DNA of 64,000 nt from JTS-RE37 sp963756115 (GCA_963756115.1 CAVWMN010000003.1:1302001-1366000); one strand, 5' to 3'. Shown: positions 50,365-60,379, counted from the stretch's first letter. The notes: generated from the letters alone by a model not told the origin. A program made the numbers and translations.

Positions 50365-52845
50365 ATGGCTAAAAATTTAGTAATAGTAGAGTCGCCCGCG
50401 AAGGCCAAAACCATAGAAAAATTCCTGGGGAAAGATTACAAGGTAACGTCCTGTTTCGGGCACATTGCCGATCTTCCCTCCAAAGAATTGGGCGTGGATG
50501 TGGAGAATAATTTCAAGCCAAACTATATTGTGGATAAAGATAAAAAAGCGCTCGTAAAACAATTGAAAGACCTGGCGGCTAAATCGGATACCATATGGCT
50601 GGCGAGTGATGAAGACCGGGAAGGGGAGGCCATTTCCTGGCATTTGGCCGAGACCCTGAACCTCTCGAAGGCCAAGACAAGGAGGATCGTCTTTAATTCC
50701 ATTACCAAAAGCGCAATACAAAAGGCAATCGATAACCCCAGGGCCATCAATTATGACCTGGTCAATGCCCAGCAGGCAAGGCGCGTACTCGACAGGTTAG
50801 TAGGGTATGAGTTATCGCCGGTGCTGTGGAAAAAAATAAAACCGGGGCTTTCCGCCGGGAGGGTGCAGTCTGTTGCAGTCCGACTCATCGTAGAGCGGGA
50901 ACGGGATATTGAGGCATTCAACCCGGTCGCGGCATTTAAAATAGCTGCGGAATTTGCCACAAAAGACGGCAGCGTGTTTATGGCCAAACTCAATGGGAGT
51001 TTTGCTACCAAGGCAGAAGCCATGGCCTTTTTGAAAAAGAATATCGGGGCAAAATTTACCATAGCAAGCCTCGATAAAAAACCGGCAAAGAAATCACCCT
51101 CCGCCCCCTTTACGACATCTACTTTACAACAGGAGGCATCCCGGAAATTATATTTTTCGGTTTCCAGGACCATGCAGGTGGCACAGCGGCTCTACGAAGC
51201 CGGGTTAATTACCTATATGAGGACAGATAGCGTGAATCTGTCAGGGGAGGCGATCAGTGCTGCCAAGGAAGCCATCCTGTCTAACTACGGTAAGGAATAC
51301 AGTAAGGTCCGCAATTTTAAGGGCAAATCGAAAGGTGCCCAGGAAGCACATGAGGCTATCCGGCCCACCGATATGATGCTGCAATCCCCCACCCTTGAAA
51401 AAGACCAGTCCAAATTATATGAATTGATCTGGAAACGCACGCTGGCTTCCCAGATGAGCGATGCCGTTTTGGAACGCACCAATGTTAAGATCAATGCTGA
51501 TAAACATCAGGAAGAATTCGTGGCGAACGGGGAGGTTATCAAATTTGAAGGTTTCCTGAAGGTCTACCTGGAAGGAAAGGATGAGGAGGACCTGTCAGAA
51601 GAGCAGGAAGGCATGCTGCCCGCCATGACCCGTGGTGAAACGCTCCGCAACAATTACATCACCGCAACGGAACGATTTACAAGGCCCCCCTACCGGTATA
51701 CCGAAGCTACGCTGGTCAAACAACTGGAAGAACTCGGAATCGGAAGGCCTTCTACATATGCCCCAACAATTTCCACCATCCAAAACAGGGGATATGTGGA
51801 AAAAGGGAGTGTGGACGGCACCGAACGTAACTATGCACAACTGGTCCTTGAATCGGGCGAGATACAGGATAAATCACTTACCGAGACCATTGGGTCCGAC
51901 AAGGGCAAACTGGTACCTACCGATATCGGCATTATAGTAAATGACTTTTTGGTGGACCATTTCGCCAATATCCTGGATTATAACTTTACCGCGAAAGTGG
52001 AAAAGGACTTTGACGAAATTGCCGCCGGGGCGGAAGATTGGCAAAAAGTGATGAAAGACTTTTATAAGGACTTTCACCCCAATGTGGTAGATGTTGAAGA
52101 GAATGCCGACCGCGCGAGCGGGGAACGCGTCCTGGGGAAGGACCCGAAATCCGGGCGACAGGTGTCTGTAAGGCTGGGCAGGTTTGGCCCAATGGTACAG
52201 ATCGGTACGGTGGAGGAAGAAGAAAAGCCCTTGTTCGCCAGCCTCCTGCCCGACCAGTCTATCGGTAACATCACGTATGAAGATGCCATGGAACTGTTCA
52301 AACTACCACGAAAACTGGGCGTTTTTGAAGGGGAGGAAGTGGAGGCCAATGTTGGCCGTTACGGGCCCTATGTGCGTTATGGCAAGAAATTTGTCTCTCT
52401 TGATCCGGGAGAAAGTGCGTTTGATATTGACCTGGAACGGGCCGTGGAACTGATCAGGGCAAAGCAGAAGGCCGATGCCCCCGTTGCCACCTATAAGGGA
52501 AAAGATGTAACAAAGGGCAAAGGGCGTTTCGGGCCCTTTATTAAATGGGATGGTATGTTCATCAATGTGAACAAGAAATATGACTTTGACCGCCTGAGCG
52601 AAAAAGATATAGCCGATTTGATTGAGGCAAAACTGCAGAAGGAAGCAGAAAAACTGGTCCGGGAATGGCCCGAAGAAGGCATCCGCATTGAAAAGGCACG
52701 TTGGGGCCGGCACACCATCCTAAAAGGCAAGAGCAAGATTGAGCTTTCCAAGGACGTGGATCCGGCAAAGCTTTCCCTGAATGAAGTGACCGCCTTGCTC
52801 GACACCAAAAAGAAGGGCAAAAAAACAAAGAAATCCAAAAGTTAA
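50365..52845 (+). CDS. topA: DNA topoisomerase I
   Basis: The 826-residue type IA topoisomerase relaxes negative supercoils. The TOPRIM domain starts at the N-terminus (VIVESPAKAKTIEKFLG) with DEDREGEAISWH near residue 77; the active-site Tyr284 lies in ITYMRTDSVNLS. The C-terminal part has four repeats with RFGPMVQ, RYGPYVRYG, RFGPFIKW and RWGRHTI in place of Cys4 zinc fingers, as in other Bacteroidota, and the protein ends in a lysine-rich tail. It is followed nine bases later by the arginase-fold gene. Confidence 0.97.
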   Translation: MAKNLVIVESPAKAKTIEKFLGKDYKVTSCFGHIADLPSKELGVDVENNFKPNYIVDKDKKALVKQLKDLAAKSDTIWLASDEDREGEAISWHLAETLNLSKAKTRRIVFNSITKSAIQKAIDNPRAINYDLVNAQQARRVLDRLVGYELSPVLWKKIKPGLSAGRVQSVAVRLIVERERDIEAFNPVAAFKIAAEFATKDGSVFMAKLNGSFATKAEAMAFLKKNIGAKFTIASLDKKPAKKSPSAPFTTSTLQQEASRKLYFSVSRTMQVAQRLYEAGLITYMRTDSVNLSGEAISAAKEAILSNYGKEYSKVRNFKGKSKGAQEAHEAIRPTDMMLQSPTLEKDQSKLYELIWKRTLASQMSDAVLERTNVKINADKHQEEFVANGEVIKFEGFLKVYLEGKDEEDLSEEQEGMLPAMTRGETLRNNYITATERFTRPPYRYTEATLVKQLEELGIGRPSTYAPTISTIQNRGYVEKGSVDGTERNYAQLVLESGEIQDKSLTETIGSDKGKLVPTDIGIIVNDFLVDHFANILDYNFTAKVEKDFDEIAAGAEDWQKVMKDFYKDFHPNVVDVEENADRASGERVLGKDPKSGRQVSVRLGRFGPMVQIGTVEEEEKPLFASLLPDQSIGNITYEDAMELFKLPRKLGVFEGEEVEANVGRYGPYVRYGKKFVSLDPGESAFDIDLERAVELIRAKQKADAPVATYKGKDVTKGKGRFGPFIKWDGMFINVNKKYDFDRLSEKDIADLIEAKLQKEAEKLVREWPEEGIRIEKARWGRHTILKGKSKIELSKDVDPAKLSLNEVTALLDTKKKGKKTKKSKS

Positions 52846-52854
52846 GAAAGCGTT

Positions 52855-54012
52855 ATGGCATTTGAGTTTTTAGTGCCCGTAGAGGATAAGGCATTGGCAC
52901 ATTGTGAGCTATTGCCACCTCAGGCACTTGGGAAGATTATCCGCAAACACACAGCCCAAAAAGGATTGCCCGAGCTAAATTCGGTATCATTCGCCCTGCT
53001 GGGGGTACACGAATCAAGAAATGCCTTTGTAAAAAAACCGGAACGACTCAATATTACGGGGATCCGGATCCAGCTCTACAAACTGATGCTGGGGAACTGG
53101 AATGCTTCCATGGCAGACCTGGGCGATGTGGAGGAAGGCAATACCGTGGAAGATACGTACTTTGTGGTCCGGGAGATTGTTGCCGAATTGCTTAAGAAAG
53201 GGATTATCCCCATCATTATCGGAGCAACCCAGGACATTACCTATTCTGCGTACCGGGCATATGATACCATTGAGGTGATGGTAAACCTGGTATCTGTTGA
53301 CAGCCGGTTTGATTTCGGGGCAGATGAAGAGCTGATATCTTCCAACTCCTATATGAGCCGGATCATCACCGACAAACCCAATAACCTTTTCAACTTTTCC
53401 AATATCGGCTACCAAAGCTATTTCAATGCCCAGGAAGAGATAGACCTGATGGAACGCCTTTTCTTTGAGGCATACCGCCTGGGGGAAATCACTTCCGATA
53501 TCACATTGGTGGAACCTGTGTTGCGCAATGCAAATATTGTCAGCATCGATGCCCGGGCCATCCGGGCAAGCGAAGTAGGATTATCCCCGAATTTTTCCCC
53601 CAACGGGTTTAACGGCCGGGAGATCTGTGCCATTTCCAGATATGCCGGTATCAGTGACAACGTCGGGATTTTCGGGATCTTTGAAAGTGAAAATACCATA
53701 CAATCCATGCAACTTGTTGCCCAGATGGTCTGGTACTTCATGGAAGGCTACAACTACAGGGTAAAAGAATCCCCCAGTGCCCTGAATAAAGACTTCACCA
53801 AATTCAATGTACCCACGGATACAGAGCAGCTGGTATTCTTCAAAAGCCATCTGTCTGACAGGTGGTGGGTTGAGGTACCTTCAATTTTAACTTCACATAC
53901 TAAATCCCAATCACCTGCGTTATTACCATGCACTGAGCAGGACTATTTTGACGCGTGCGATCAAAATATCCCGGAGCGTTGGTTTAAGGCCTATAAGAAA
54001 GGCTTAAACTGA
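52855..54012 (+). CDS. Arginase/formimidoylglutamase-fold protein, probably not catalytic
   Basis: The 385-residue protein has the ureohydrolase fold by pattern, and relatives are usually annotated formimidoylglutamase. The metal-binding motifs are degenerate: GGDHS is GATQD (Gln126 for His), DAHxD is DSRFD (Asp149 and Asp153 kept, Arg151 for His), and SxDxD is SIDAR (Asp232 kept, Arg234 for Asp). With three of six ligands lost, a Mn-dependent hydrolase is unlikely. The nine-base gap after topA and the gene's place just before gldK suggest a structural or regulatory partner of the gliding or secretion machinery, which is inference. Confidence 0.85.
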   Translation: MAFEFLVPVEDKALAHCELLPPQALGKIIRKHTAQKGLPELNSVSFALLGVHESRNAFVKKPERLNITGIRIQLYKLMLGNWNASMADLGDVEEGNTVEDTYFVVREIVAELLKKGIIPIIIGATQDITYSAYRAYDTIEVMVNLVSVDSRFDFGADEELISSNSYMSRIITDKPNNLFNFSNIGYQSYFNAQEEIDLMERLFFEAYRLGEITSDITLVEPVLRNANIVSIDARAIRASEVGLSPNFSPNGFNGREICAISRYAGISDNVGIFGIFESENTIQSMQLVAQMVWYFMEGYNYRVKESPSALNKDFTKFNVPTDTEQLVFFKSHLSDRWWVEVPSILTSHTKSQSPALLPCTEQDYFDACDQNIPERWFKAYKKGLN

Positions 54013-54127
54013 ATTATTTTTATTTTACGGATAGGCGGTACCATACAATAAATTATTCAAAAAGCAGTTTTAGTGAGTAACGATTGTCAATACTGTTTAT
54101 AGTCATAATCGAAATTTAACCTAAAGT

Positions 54128-55486
54128 ATGAAGAAGCTATTGTTATCATCTATAGCGTTTGTTTTTTTGCTGAGCAGTTGCGGCTCTAAAACAAAGGGCG
54201 AGTTAGTCGGCGTCCAGGGCAAAAAATGGTATCCTGAAAAACCTTATGGGATGGAGTTGATCCCGCGGGGTGCCTTTATCATGGGTAAGAGTGAGGAAGA
54301 CCAGGCCCAGGTGCTGAATGCCCCAACCAAGACAGTGACCGTCCGTTCCTTCTATATGGATGATACGGAGATTACCAACAGTGAATACCGGCAATTTGTA
54401 GAATGGGTAAAGGACTCTATCGTGCGGACCAGGCTGGCCATTTTGGCCGATGAATTAGGATTGGGCCCTGATGACGGAGGTATTGGCGATTACGCCTTTA
54501 AGGCAGCTGATACCACGCGGATGTCTACCTATGATAAATACATGATTGACAATTATGCAGGCATGGGGGAAACCGGTTATGAAGGATGGTCCCTTAATAA
54601 GGACGAAGACCTTATCTGGGACACTTCCGAATATCCGGATGAATACTATACCGAGATAATGGACTCCATATATATCCCGGAGGAGGAATCCTATAACGGG
54701 CAGCGGACCATTGATGTCACAAAACTAAAATACAAGTACACCTGGATGGATATTGAAGAGGCGGCCCGAAGTAAGCAAAAAGGGAACCGAAAAGATTTCA
54801 TTAAACATGAGGAACTGGAGATCTACCCAGACACCACGGTTTGGATCCGGGATTTTGAATACTCCTATAATGAACCCATGCACAATGATTATTTCTGGCA
54901 TGATGCCTACAGCGATTACCCTGTTGTAGGGGTTTCATGGGACCAGGCGAAGGCTTTCTGCCACTGGAGGACCAAATTCAAGAATGACGACCAGAAAGAA
55001 AGGGGCAAGCAGTTTGTAAACGGTTTCAGATTACCTACGGAAGCCGAATGGGAATATGCAGCGCGTGGCGGCATTGAAGGAGGTACCTATCCCTGGGGTG
55101 GTCCGTATGTGATCAGTGACACCGGATGTTTTATGGCCAACTTTAAGCCACAGCGGGGTGACTATGCAGCAGATACCGCTTTATATACCGTAGAAGCCAA
55201 GTCTTATGAACCAAATGATTTTAACCTGTACAACATGGCCGGGAATGTTTCGGAATGGACCAGTTCCAGTTATGATCCGAATTCCTATGAATATGTATCC
55301 ACTATGAACCCCAATGCGGGCGATGGGGGTAACGCCCGGAAAGTGATCCGTGGGGGATCCTGGAAAGATGTTCTTTATTTCCTGCAGGTAAGTACCAGGG
55401 ATTATGAGTACAAAGATTCGGCCAGGAGTTATATCGGGTTCAGGACCGTACAGGATTATATGGGCGAAGAAGACTCAACACAATAA
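54128..55486 (+). CDS. gldK: Gliding motility lipoprotein GldK (type IX secretion)
   Basis: The 452-residue lipoprotein has lipobox LLSSC (Cys18). Its formylglycine-generating-enzyme-like domain shows GMELIPRGAFIMGKSE near residue 41, GFRLPTEAEWEYAARGG, AGNVSEWTSSSYDP and RGGSWKD; an insert of about 150 residues separates the first part from the rest, as in other GldK. GldK and GldN form a periplasmic ring of the type IX secretion system at the outer membrane. It heads the gldK-L-M-N operon. Confidence 0.97.
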   Translation: MKKLLLSSIAFVFLLSSCGSKTKGELVGVQGKKWYPEKPYGMELIPRGAFIMGKSEEDQAQVLNAPTKTVTVRSFYMDDTEITNSEYRQFVEWVKDSIVRTRLAILADELGLGPDDGGIGDYAFKAADTTRMSTYDKYMIDNYAGMGETGYEGWSLNKDEDLIWDTSEYPDEYYTEIMDSIYIPEEESYNGQRTIDVTKLKYKYTWMDIEEAARSKQKGNRKDFIKHEELEIYPDTTVWIRDFEYSYNEPMHNDYFWHDAYSDYPVVGVSWDQAKAFCHWRTKFKNDDQKERGKQFVNGFRLPTEAEWEYAARGGIEGGTYPWGGPYVISDTGCFMANFKPQRGDYAADTALYTVEAKSYEPNDFNLYNMAGNVSEWTSSSYDPNSYEYVSTMNPNAGDGGNARKVIRGGSWKDVLYFLQVSTRDYEYKDSARSYIGFRTVQDYMGEEDSTQ

Positions 55487-55562
55487 ATCTGCGTATATAA
55501 ACCATCAAACCATTAACCAAATACTTATTAATTATAGCAAACCTTAAATTAAAATTAAAATT

Positions 55563-56210
55563 ATGGCACAGTCAAAATCAACAAAGAAATTATTTAACAT
55601 GGCCTATGGCCTGGGCGCTTCGGTAGTAATTATCGGAGCATTGTTCAAGATCCTTCACTGGGAATTTGGACCCCTTACCGGTGGCTTATTACTTGCAGTT
55701 GGACTTATTACAGAAGCCCTTATTTTTGCGATCAGTGCATTTGAACCGGTAGATGACGAATATGATTGGTCTTTGGTTTATCCTGAATTGTCCGGGGGAA
55801 TGTCCAACGGGAAAACAGGTGTTGCTGAAGCTAAAGAAGCCGAAGGTATGTTGTCCAGAAAGTTGGATGAACTTTTGAAGGAAGCCAATATTGATGCTGA
55901 ATTGTTCGACAGCTTAGGCAGCAGCATCAGGAATTTCGAAGGTGCTGCCAAAGGGATTGCCCCAACGGCTGATGCTATTGAGCATACCAAGAAATACTCT
56001 GAAGAACTGTCTCAGGCAGCATCCCAGATGGAATCTTTAAATAGCCTGTATAAAGTTCAGTTGGAAAGCGCCAGCAGACAAGCTTCCATCAATGAGGAAG
56101 TAGTTCAGAATGCCGGAGCACTGAAAGATCAGATGGAATCCCTGGCGAGTAACCTGTCGTCATTGAATGGTGTTTACGGAGGTATGCTTTCCGCAATGAG
56201 CCGAAACTAA
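55563..56210 (+). CDS. gldL: Gliding motor subunit GldL
   Basis: The 215-residue inner-membrane protein has two helices at about residues 12-32 and 38-58 (YGLGASVVIIGALFKIL and GGLLLAVGLITEALIFAIS) with a conserved-type Glu51 in the second. A long helical cytoplasmic region follows. With GldM it forms the proton-driven rotary motor that powers gliding and type IX secretion. It lies 76 bases after gldK and 56 before gldM. Confidence 0.97.
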   Translation: MAQSKSTKKLFNMAYGLGASVVIIGALFKILHWEFGPLTGGLLLAVGLITEALIFAISAFEPVDDEYDWSLVYPELSGGMSNGKTGVAEAKEAEGMLSRKLDELLKEANIDAELFDSLGSSIRNFEGAAKGIAPTADAIEHTKKYSEELSQAASQMESLNSLYKVQLESASRQASINEEVVQNAGALKDQMESLASNLSSLNGVYGGMLSAMSRN

Positions 56211-56266
56211 TTAGATTTAGTAGCAAAACCCAAATCAATTAATTAATCATTATCTAATTAGAAAAT

Positions 56267-57835
56267 ATGGCATCAGGAAAAGCAACCCCACGTCAGAAGA
56301 TGATCAATCTTATGTATTTGATCTTCATCGCGATGTTGGCTTTGAACATGAGCAAAGAAGTTTTGGCGGCGTTCGGTATCATGAACGAAAAGCTGGAAGC
56401 CTCTAATATAAAAACCTCGGAGAACAATGTTGCGTTCCTCTCAGGTTTAGAAACCAAGGCAGCGGAAAATACGGAGAAATTTGGTCCGTTATTGGAAGAC
56501 GCCAAGAAAATTAAATCCCTGTCCCAGGAATACTACGACTACCTGGCCACCCTGAAAAAGGAAATGCTAAAGGATGTCAAGGATCCCAAGGATTACCAGG
56601 TGATGGATAAATCGGACTACCTGGACCAGATGTTCTGGCAGGGCGATAACCTCACCAAGAAAGGACAGGAGTTTTTAGACCATATCAATAACTACCGTAA
56701 AGAAGTGGATGCCATCTTGCCTGCCTCCATGACAGACGTGAAAGCCTCCCTGAGATCCCGGTTTGAAACCGGTGATGCCAACGGGAAAGTGGAGCGCCGG
56801 GACGGGGTTAAAGTCGATTGGCTGAACTACAAGTACGAAGGATTTCCGGTCGTTGCCTCTCTGGCCAATATTACCCAGTTACAGGCCGATGTAAAGGCCA
56901 CGGAACAGGACGCGCTGAAAGCGATGCTGGAAGGCCAGTTGACCAGTGAAGTGTCCATGACCAATTATACTACCTTGCTGGAGCAGGAAAAATCCGCCTT
57001 CTATGCCGGGGAAAAATTTGTCGGATCCGTTGTTTTGGGCCGTAAAGATGCCACCACCAGGCCAAACGAGGTAAACCTTACACTGGACGGCAGAAAACTA
57101 AGTGAAGGAAAGGATTATGAGATCAACGAAGGGCAGGTCAAACTGCTTGTAAGTGCAGGAGCACCGGGGGATCACAAGATCTCTGGTAACCTGGTCTTTA
57201 TCCAGGACGGGGGAACGCCCGAGGTGCCGGTTTCCTCAACCTTCTCTACCATTACCAAGCCAAACGCTGCCTTGATCGCAGCCGATAAAATGAATGTTGT
57301 ATACCGTGGGGTAGCGAATCCGATGTCGATTTCCATTCCCGGGATTCCCAACAATAAAGTGAATGCTTCAGCTCCAGGCTTGTCCAGGAGGGATGGCAGC
57401 AGCTATGTGATGAACCCCGGCACAGGAAGAACGGTCACCATTACCGCTTCCGGTAAATTGCCCGACGGTCAAACGGTTTCTTCGAGGTCCGAATTCAGGA
57501 TCAAGGATATCCCAAGACCGGCAGGTACGGTACGGGGTGAGAGCGGCAGTGTAAAAATGCCGAGGAAGAACCTTGAAATCTCAACCATAGGTGCCATTTT
57601 GGAAGATTTCGATTTCGACCTGAACCTTGCTGTCAGCGGGTTTAAATTCAAAGTACCCGGACAACCCACTGTGGATGTCAACGGCAATAAATTGGATGCC
57701 CGTGCAAAAAGTGCCCTTAAGAGGGCCGGCAGGGGAGATGCCGTGCAGATATTTGATATAGAAGCATACATCACCAATAATAAGAGTTATAAACTGAAAA
57801 AGGTTTCTAACGTCTTTATAGAACTTACAAACTAG
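56267..57835 (+). CDS. gldM: Gliding motor subunit GldM
   Basis: The 522-residue protein has one N-terminal helix (about residues 12-30, MINLMYLIFIAMLALNM) followed by a long periplasmic part with four domains (a helical bundle to about 220, then three Ig-like beta domains). GldM dimers span the periplasm and transmit motor rotation from GldL to the GldKN ring. The length and the start MASGKATPRQKMINLMYLIF match the family. Confidence 0.97.
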   Translation: MASGKATPRQKMINLMYLIFIAMLALNMSKEVLAAFGIMNEKLEASNIKTSENNVAFLSGLETKAAENTEKFGPLLEDAKKIKSLSQEYYDYLATLKKEMLKDVKDPKDYQVMDKSDYLDQMFWQGDNLTKKGQEFLDHINNYRKEVDAILPASMTDVKASLRSRFETGDANGKVERRDGVKVDWLNYKYEGFPVVASLANITQLQADVKATEQDALKAMLEGQLTSEVSMTNYTTLLEQEKSAFYAGEKFVGSVVLGRKDATTRPNEVNLTLDGRKLSEGKDYEINEGQVKLLVSAGAPGDHKISGNLVFIQDGGTPEVPVSSTFSTITKPNAALIAADKMNVVYRGVANPMSISIPGIPNNKVNASAPGLSRRDGSSYVMNPGTGRTVTITASGKLPDGQTVSSRSEFRIKDIPRPAGTVRGESGSVKMPRKNLEISTIGAILEDFDFDLNLAVSGFKFKVPGQPTVDVNGNKLDARAKSALKRAGRGDAVQIFDIEAYITNNKSYKLKKVSNVFIELTN

Positions 57836-57851
57836 TAAAGGTTTTTAAATA

Positions 57852-58760
57852 ATGATTATGAATTGGAAAAATGGATTATTGATGGGTGCTGTTGCACTTC
57901 TGCCCCTCTCCATAGCGGCCCAGGCAAACATTCTGAATGCCAAGAAGCCACAGGAAATAGGGATCAAGACAGAAGCACAGATAGCGCTTGATAATGACGC
58001 TCCGCTAGAGTACGGGTATGTGGATGACAGGGATATCCTGTGGTCTAAAACCATATGGGAAGTCATTGACCTGGATGAAAGGGTCAACTTTCCATTGTAT
58101 TATCCGCTGGATACCATAGACATTGGGATGGACCGCCGGTCCCTGTACGATGTTTTGATGAAGAGCATCAGGGATGGTTCGCTGACAGATATTTATGCAG
58201 ATTCCTATTTCACGGAGAAGCGGGTCCTCAGCGATCTGAAAGCAACCTTGCGGAAAGTGGACACCACGGACCTGGGGTATGAGCAGATCAATGCAGGGGA
58301 GCAACTCTCCCGGGAATTTATCAATGAGCGGGAGCTAACCGCAGCTGATATTGAGGAATACCGTATCAAAGGGATGTGGTATTTTGACAAGCGACAGGGT
58401 GAATTGAAGTACCGGTTGCTTGGTATAGCCCCCGTTGCACCCGATGTCAACTTTATTGACGACGATTCGATGGATCCTTCAGATGCCAAAGTAGAATTGT
58501 TCTGGGTATGGTATCCCAGTGCCAGGCAGATCCTGCACGATGCGAAAGTATTCAACCAACGGAATTCAGCACAACCCATTTCCTTTGACATGCTGTTGAA
58601 CGCAAGACGTTTCAACGCGGTCATCTATAGGGAAGACAACGTGTACGGAGACCGGGAAATTCAGAAGTATATTTCTGATAATGCCCTGTTCCAGCTACTG
58701 GAGTCAAGTCGGATCAAGGAGACGATCCGTGACAAAGAGCAGGACATGTGGGCCTACTAA
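57852..58760 (+). CDS. gldN: Gliding motility protein GldN
   Basis: The 302-residue secreted protein (signal about residues 1-23, ending SIAAQ) forms the periplasmic ring with GldK. Typical segments are the DDRDILWSKTIWEVIDLDER near residue 56 and the ELFWVWYPSARQILHD-like stretch near 217. It is the last gene of the operon and is followed by a strong terminator. The alternative ATG two codons later is equally plausible. Confidence 0.96.
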   Translation: MIMNWKNGLLMGAVALLPLSIAAQANILNAKKPQEIGIKTEAQIALDNDAPLEYGYVDDRDILWSKTIWEVIDLDERVNFPLYYPLDTIDIGMDRRSLYDVLMKSIRDGSLTDIYADSYFTEKRVLSDLKATLRKVDTTDLGYEQINAGEQLSREFINERELTAADIEEYRIKGMWYFDKRQGELKYRLLGIAPVAPDVNFIDDDSMDPSDAKVELFWVWYPSARQILHDAKVFNQRNSAQPISFDMLLNARRFNAVIYREDNVYGDREIQKYISDNALFQLLESSRIKETIRDKEQDMWAY

Positions 58761-58797
58761 AATCAATAATTTAATCCAATTCAGGCACAATAGAAAG

Positions 58798-58826
58798 CCG
58801 TATCGTCACGATACGGTTTTTTTTTT
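58798..58826 (+). terminator. Terminator of gldKLMN
   Basis: Stem CCGTATCG / CGATACGG, three-base loop, then ten T. The strongest terminator seen in the window. Confidence 0.95.
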
Positions 58827-58885
58827 GAATTACCGCAGCACTAAAAGCCGGCCTGCTTTCCTAAAGCGGATTGACGGAAGATAAC

Positions 58886-58893
58886 TAACTTTG
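58886..58893 (+). promoter_or_regulatory. -7 promoter box for the FAD oxidoreductase
   Basis: TAACTTTG, exact match, five bases before the ATG: transcript predicted to be leaderless or nearly so. Confidence 0.5.
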
Positions 58894-58898
58894 TCGCC

Positions 58899-59957
58899 AT
58901 GTTAGACTACCTTATTATCGGGTTGGGGTTGTCCGGTATTTCCTTTTGTGAAACCCTGGAACAGCATGGGAAAAGGTTTATGGTCGTGAGTGACCATTCA
59001 CAAACTTCCTCCCTGATTGCGTCCGGGCTTTACAACCCGGTCATCCTGAACCGGTTTACCCTCGCCTGGAAGGCGCGCGAACAACTGCAGTTGGCAACGC
59101 CATTTTACAATGGACTCGAGAAGAAACTAGGGGTTAGCTTTGACCAGAAGATCGCGGTGTTCCGGCGGTTCGCATCCGTGGCTGAACAGAACCTCTGGTT
59201 CCAGGCTGCAGACAACCGGTCACTGGCAGCCTTCCTCTCCCCCCGGGTGACCCCCAGCCAAAACCCTTATATTGATGCACCATTCGGATATGGGGAAGTC
59301 CTGGGAACCGGGAGGATCAACACCCGGGTTTTGCTGAATCACTACACGGCTTACCTCATGGAATCCGGGAGGCTCCGTGTGGAAACGTTTCTGTTCAATG
59401 GGTTGGAAATGGCTGAGGGCCATTTCCGGTACCGGGGATTACAGGCCCGGAAGGTGGTTTTTGCGAGCGGCTTTGGCCTGAAGGATAACCCCTGGTTCAA
59501 CTATCTGCCGCTCAACGGCACCAAAGGGGAACTCCTTATCATAAAAGCGCCGGCCCTCCAGGAAAGCAGGATAGTGAAATCATCCGTATTTTTGATTCCA
59601 CTGGGGGAGGACCATTACAGTGTGGGGGCTACCTATTCCCATGGTGACACCTCCAATACCCCCACTTCGGAGGGAAGGAGTGAATTGATTTCAAAATTGG
59701 ATTCATTTGTAACTTGTGACTATGAGGTGGTTTCCCACTTTGCCGGTATCCGTCCAACCGTATCGGACAGGCGGCCGCTGGTGGGGTCACACCCGGAACA
59801 TCCAAACATGTATGTCCTCAATGGGATGGGTTCCCGGGGAATCCTTGTAGCACCCTTTGCCGCCCGGCAATTATATGGCCTTACGGAACAGCTGCAGCCC
59901 GTTGATGCAGAGATGGATAGTAGTCGATTTGTTAAAAAATATGCCGGGCGGAGCTAA
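58899..59957 (+). CDS. FAD-dependent oxidoreductase (DAO family)
   Basis: The 352-residue protein has an N-terminal Rossmann fold with GLGLSG at residues 8-13 (IIGLGLSGISFCETL) and DAO-family later motifs: a TKGELLII-type strand, HYSVGATYSHG, and HFAGIRPTVSDRRPLVG near residue 282. This fits the D-amino-acid-oxidase/glycine-oxidase group. It lies alone between the gld terminator and a convergent DUF983 gene, so no pathway can be assigned. Confidence 0.85.
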   Translation: MLDYLIIGLGLSGISFCETLEQHGKRFMVVSDHSQTSSLIASGLYNPVILNRFTLAWKAREQLQLATPFYNGLEKKLGVSFDQKIAVFRRFASVAEQNLWFQAADNRSLAAFLSPRVTPSQNPYIDAPFGYGEVLGTGRINTRVLLNHYTAYLMESGRLRVETFLFNGLEMAEGHFRYRGLQARKVVFASGFGLKDNPWFNYLPLNGTKGELLIIKAPALQESRIVKSSVFLIPLGEDHYSVGATYSHGDTSNTPTSEGRSELISKLDSFVTCDYEVVSHFAGIRPTVSDRRPLVGSHPEHPNMYVLNGMGSRGILVAPFAARQLYGLTEQLQPVDAEMDSSRFVKKYAGRS

Positions 59958-59977
59958 CCCCCCCCTGGTGTGTAACA

Positions 59978-60364
59978 TCATTTGATCCCGGCTGCTTTTG
60001 CATCAAAATGGATAAAAAAATTGATCCAGATATTCCGGGAAAGCCGGATGATTAAGGGCATAAAAACAACCAGGGTTCCTACAATAGCAATAAAGGTGGT
60101 GATCAGGGAAGCGCCCAGAAACAAAAAGGAAATCACAAACGCGGCAACCGCAAAGGCAATGCCAACCCCATAACTGACATACATGGCACCGTAGAAAAAG
60201 GAAGGCTCCATTTTATATTTGGTGCCGCAATGGGAACAGCGGTCATACATGTCAAAAATGGAACCCAGGTTATACATATTGGATTCCTTGTACATACTCT
60301 CCTGTTGGCATTTTGGACAAGTTCCTGTTAAAATGCTGTAGAGTTTGTTTCCTTTTTTTAACAT
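59978..60364 (-). CDS. DUF983 membrane protein with zinc-ribbon-like cysteines
   Basis: The 128-residue protein has two CxxC pairs (TCPKC near residue 16 and RCSHC near 40) followed by two helices (about residues 62-82 and 86-108). This is the DUF983 layout, a small inner-membrane family with a cytoplasmic zinc-ribbon-like head, unknown function. The start is ATG 60364; the TTG two codons earlier adds nothing. An exact -7 box lies upstream. It is transcribed divergently from the ABC-F gene. Confidence 0.9.
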   Translation of the reverse strand: MLKKGNKLYSILTGTCPKCQQESMYKESNMYNLGSIFDMYDRCSHCGTKYKMEPSFFYGAMYVSYGVGIAFAVAAFVISFLFLGASLITTFIAIVGTLVVFMPLIIRLSRNIWINFFIHFDAKAAGIK

Positions 60365-60379
60365 TTGCAAAAGTTTTTA

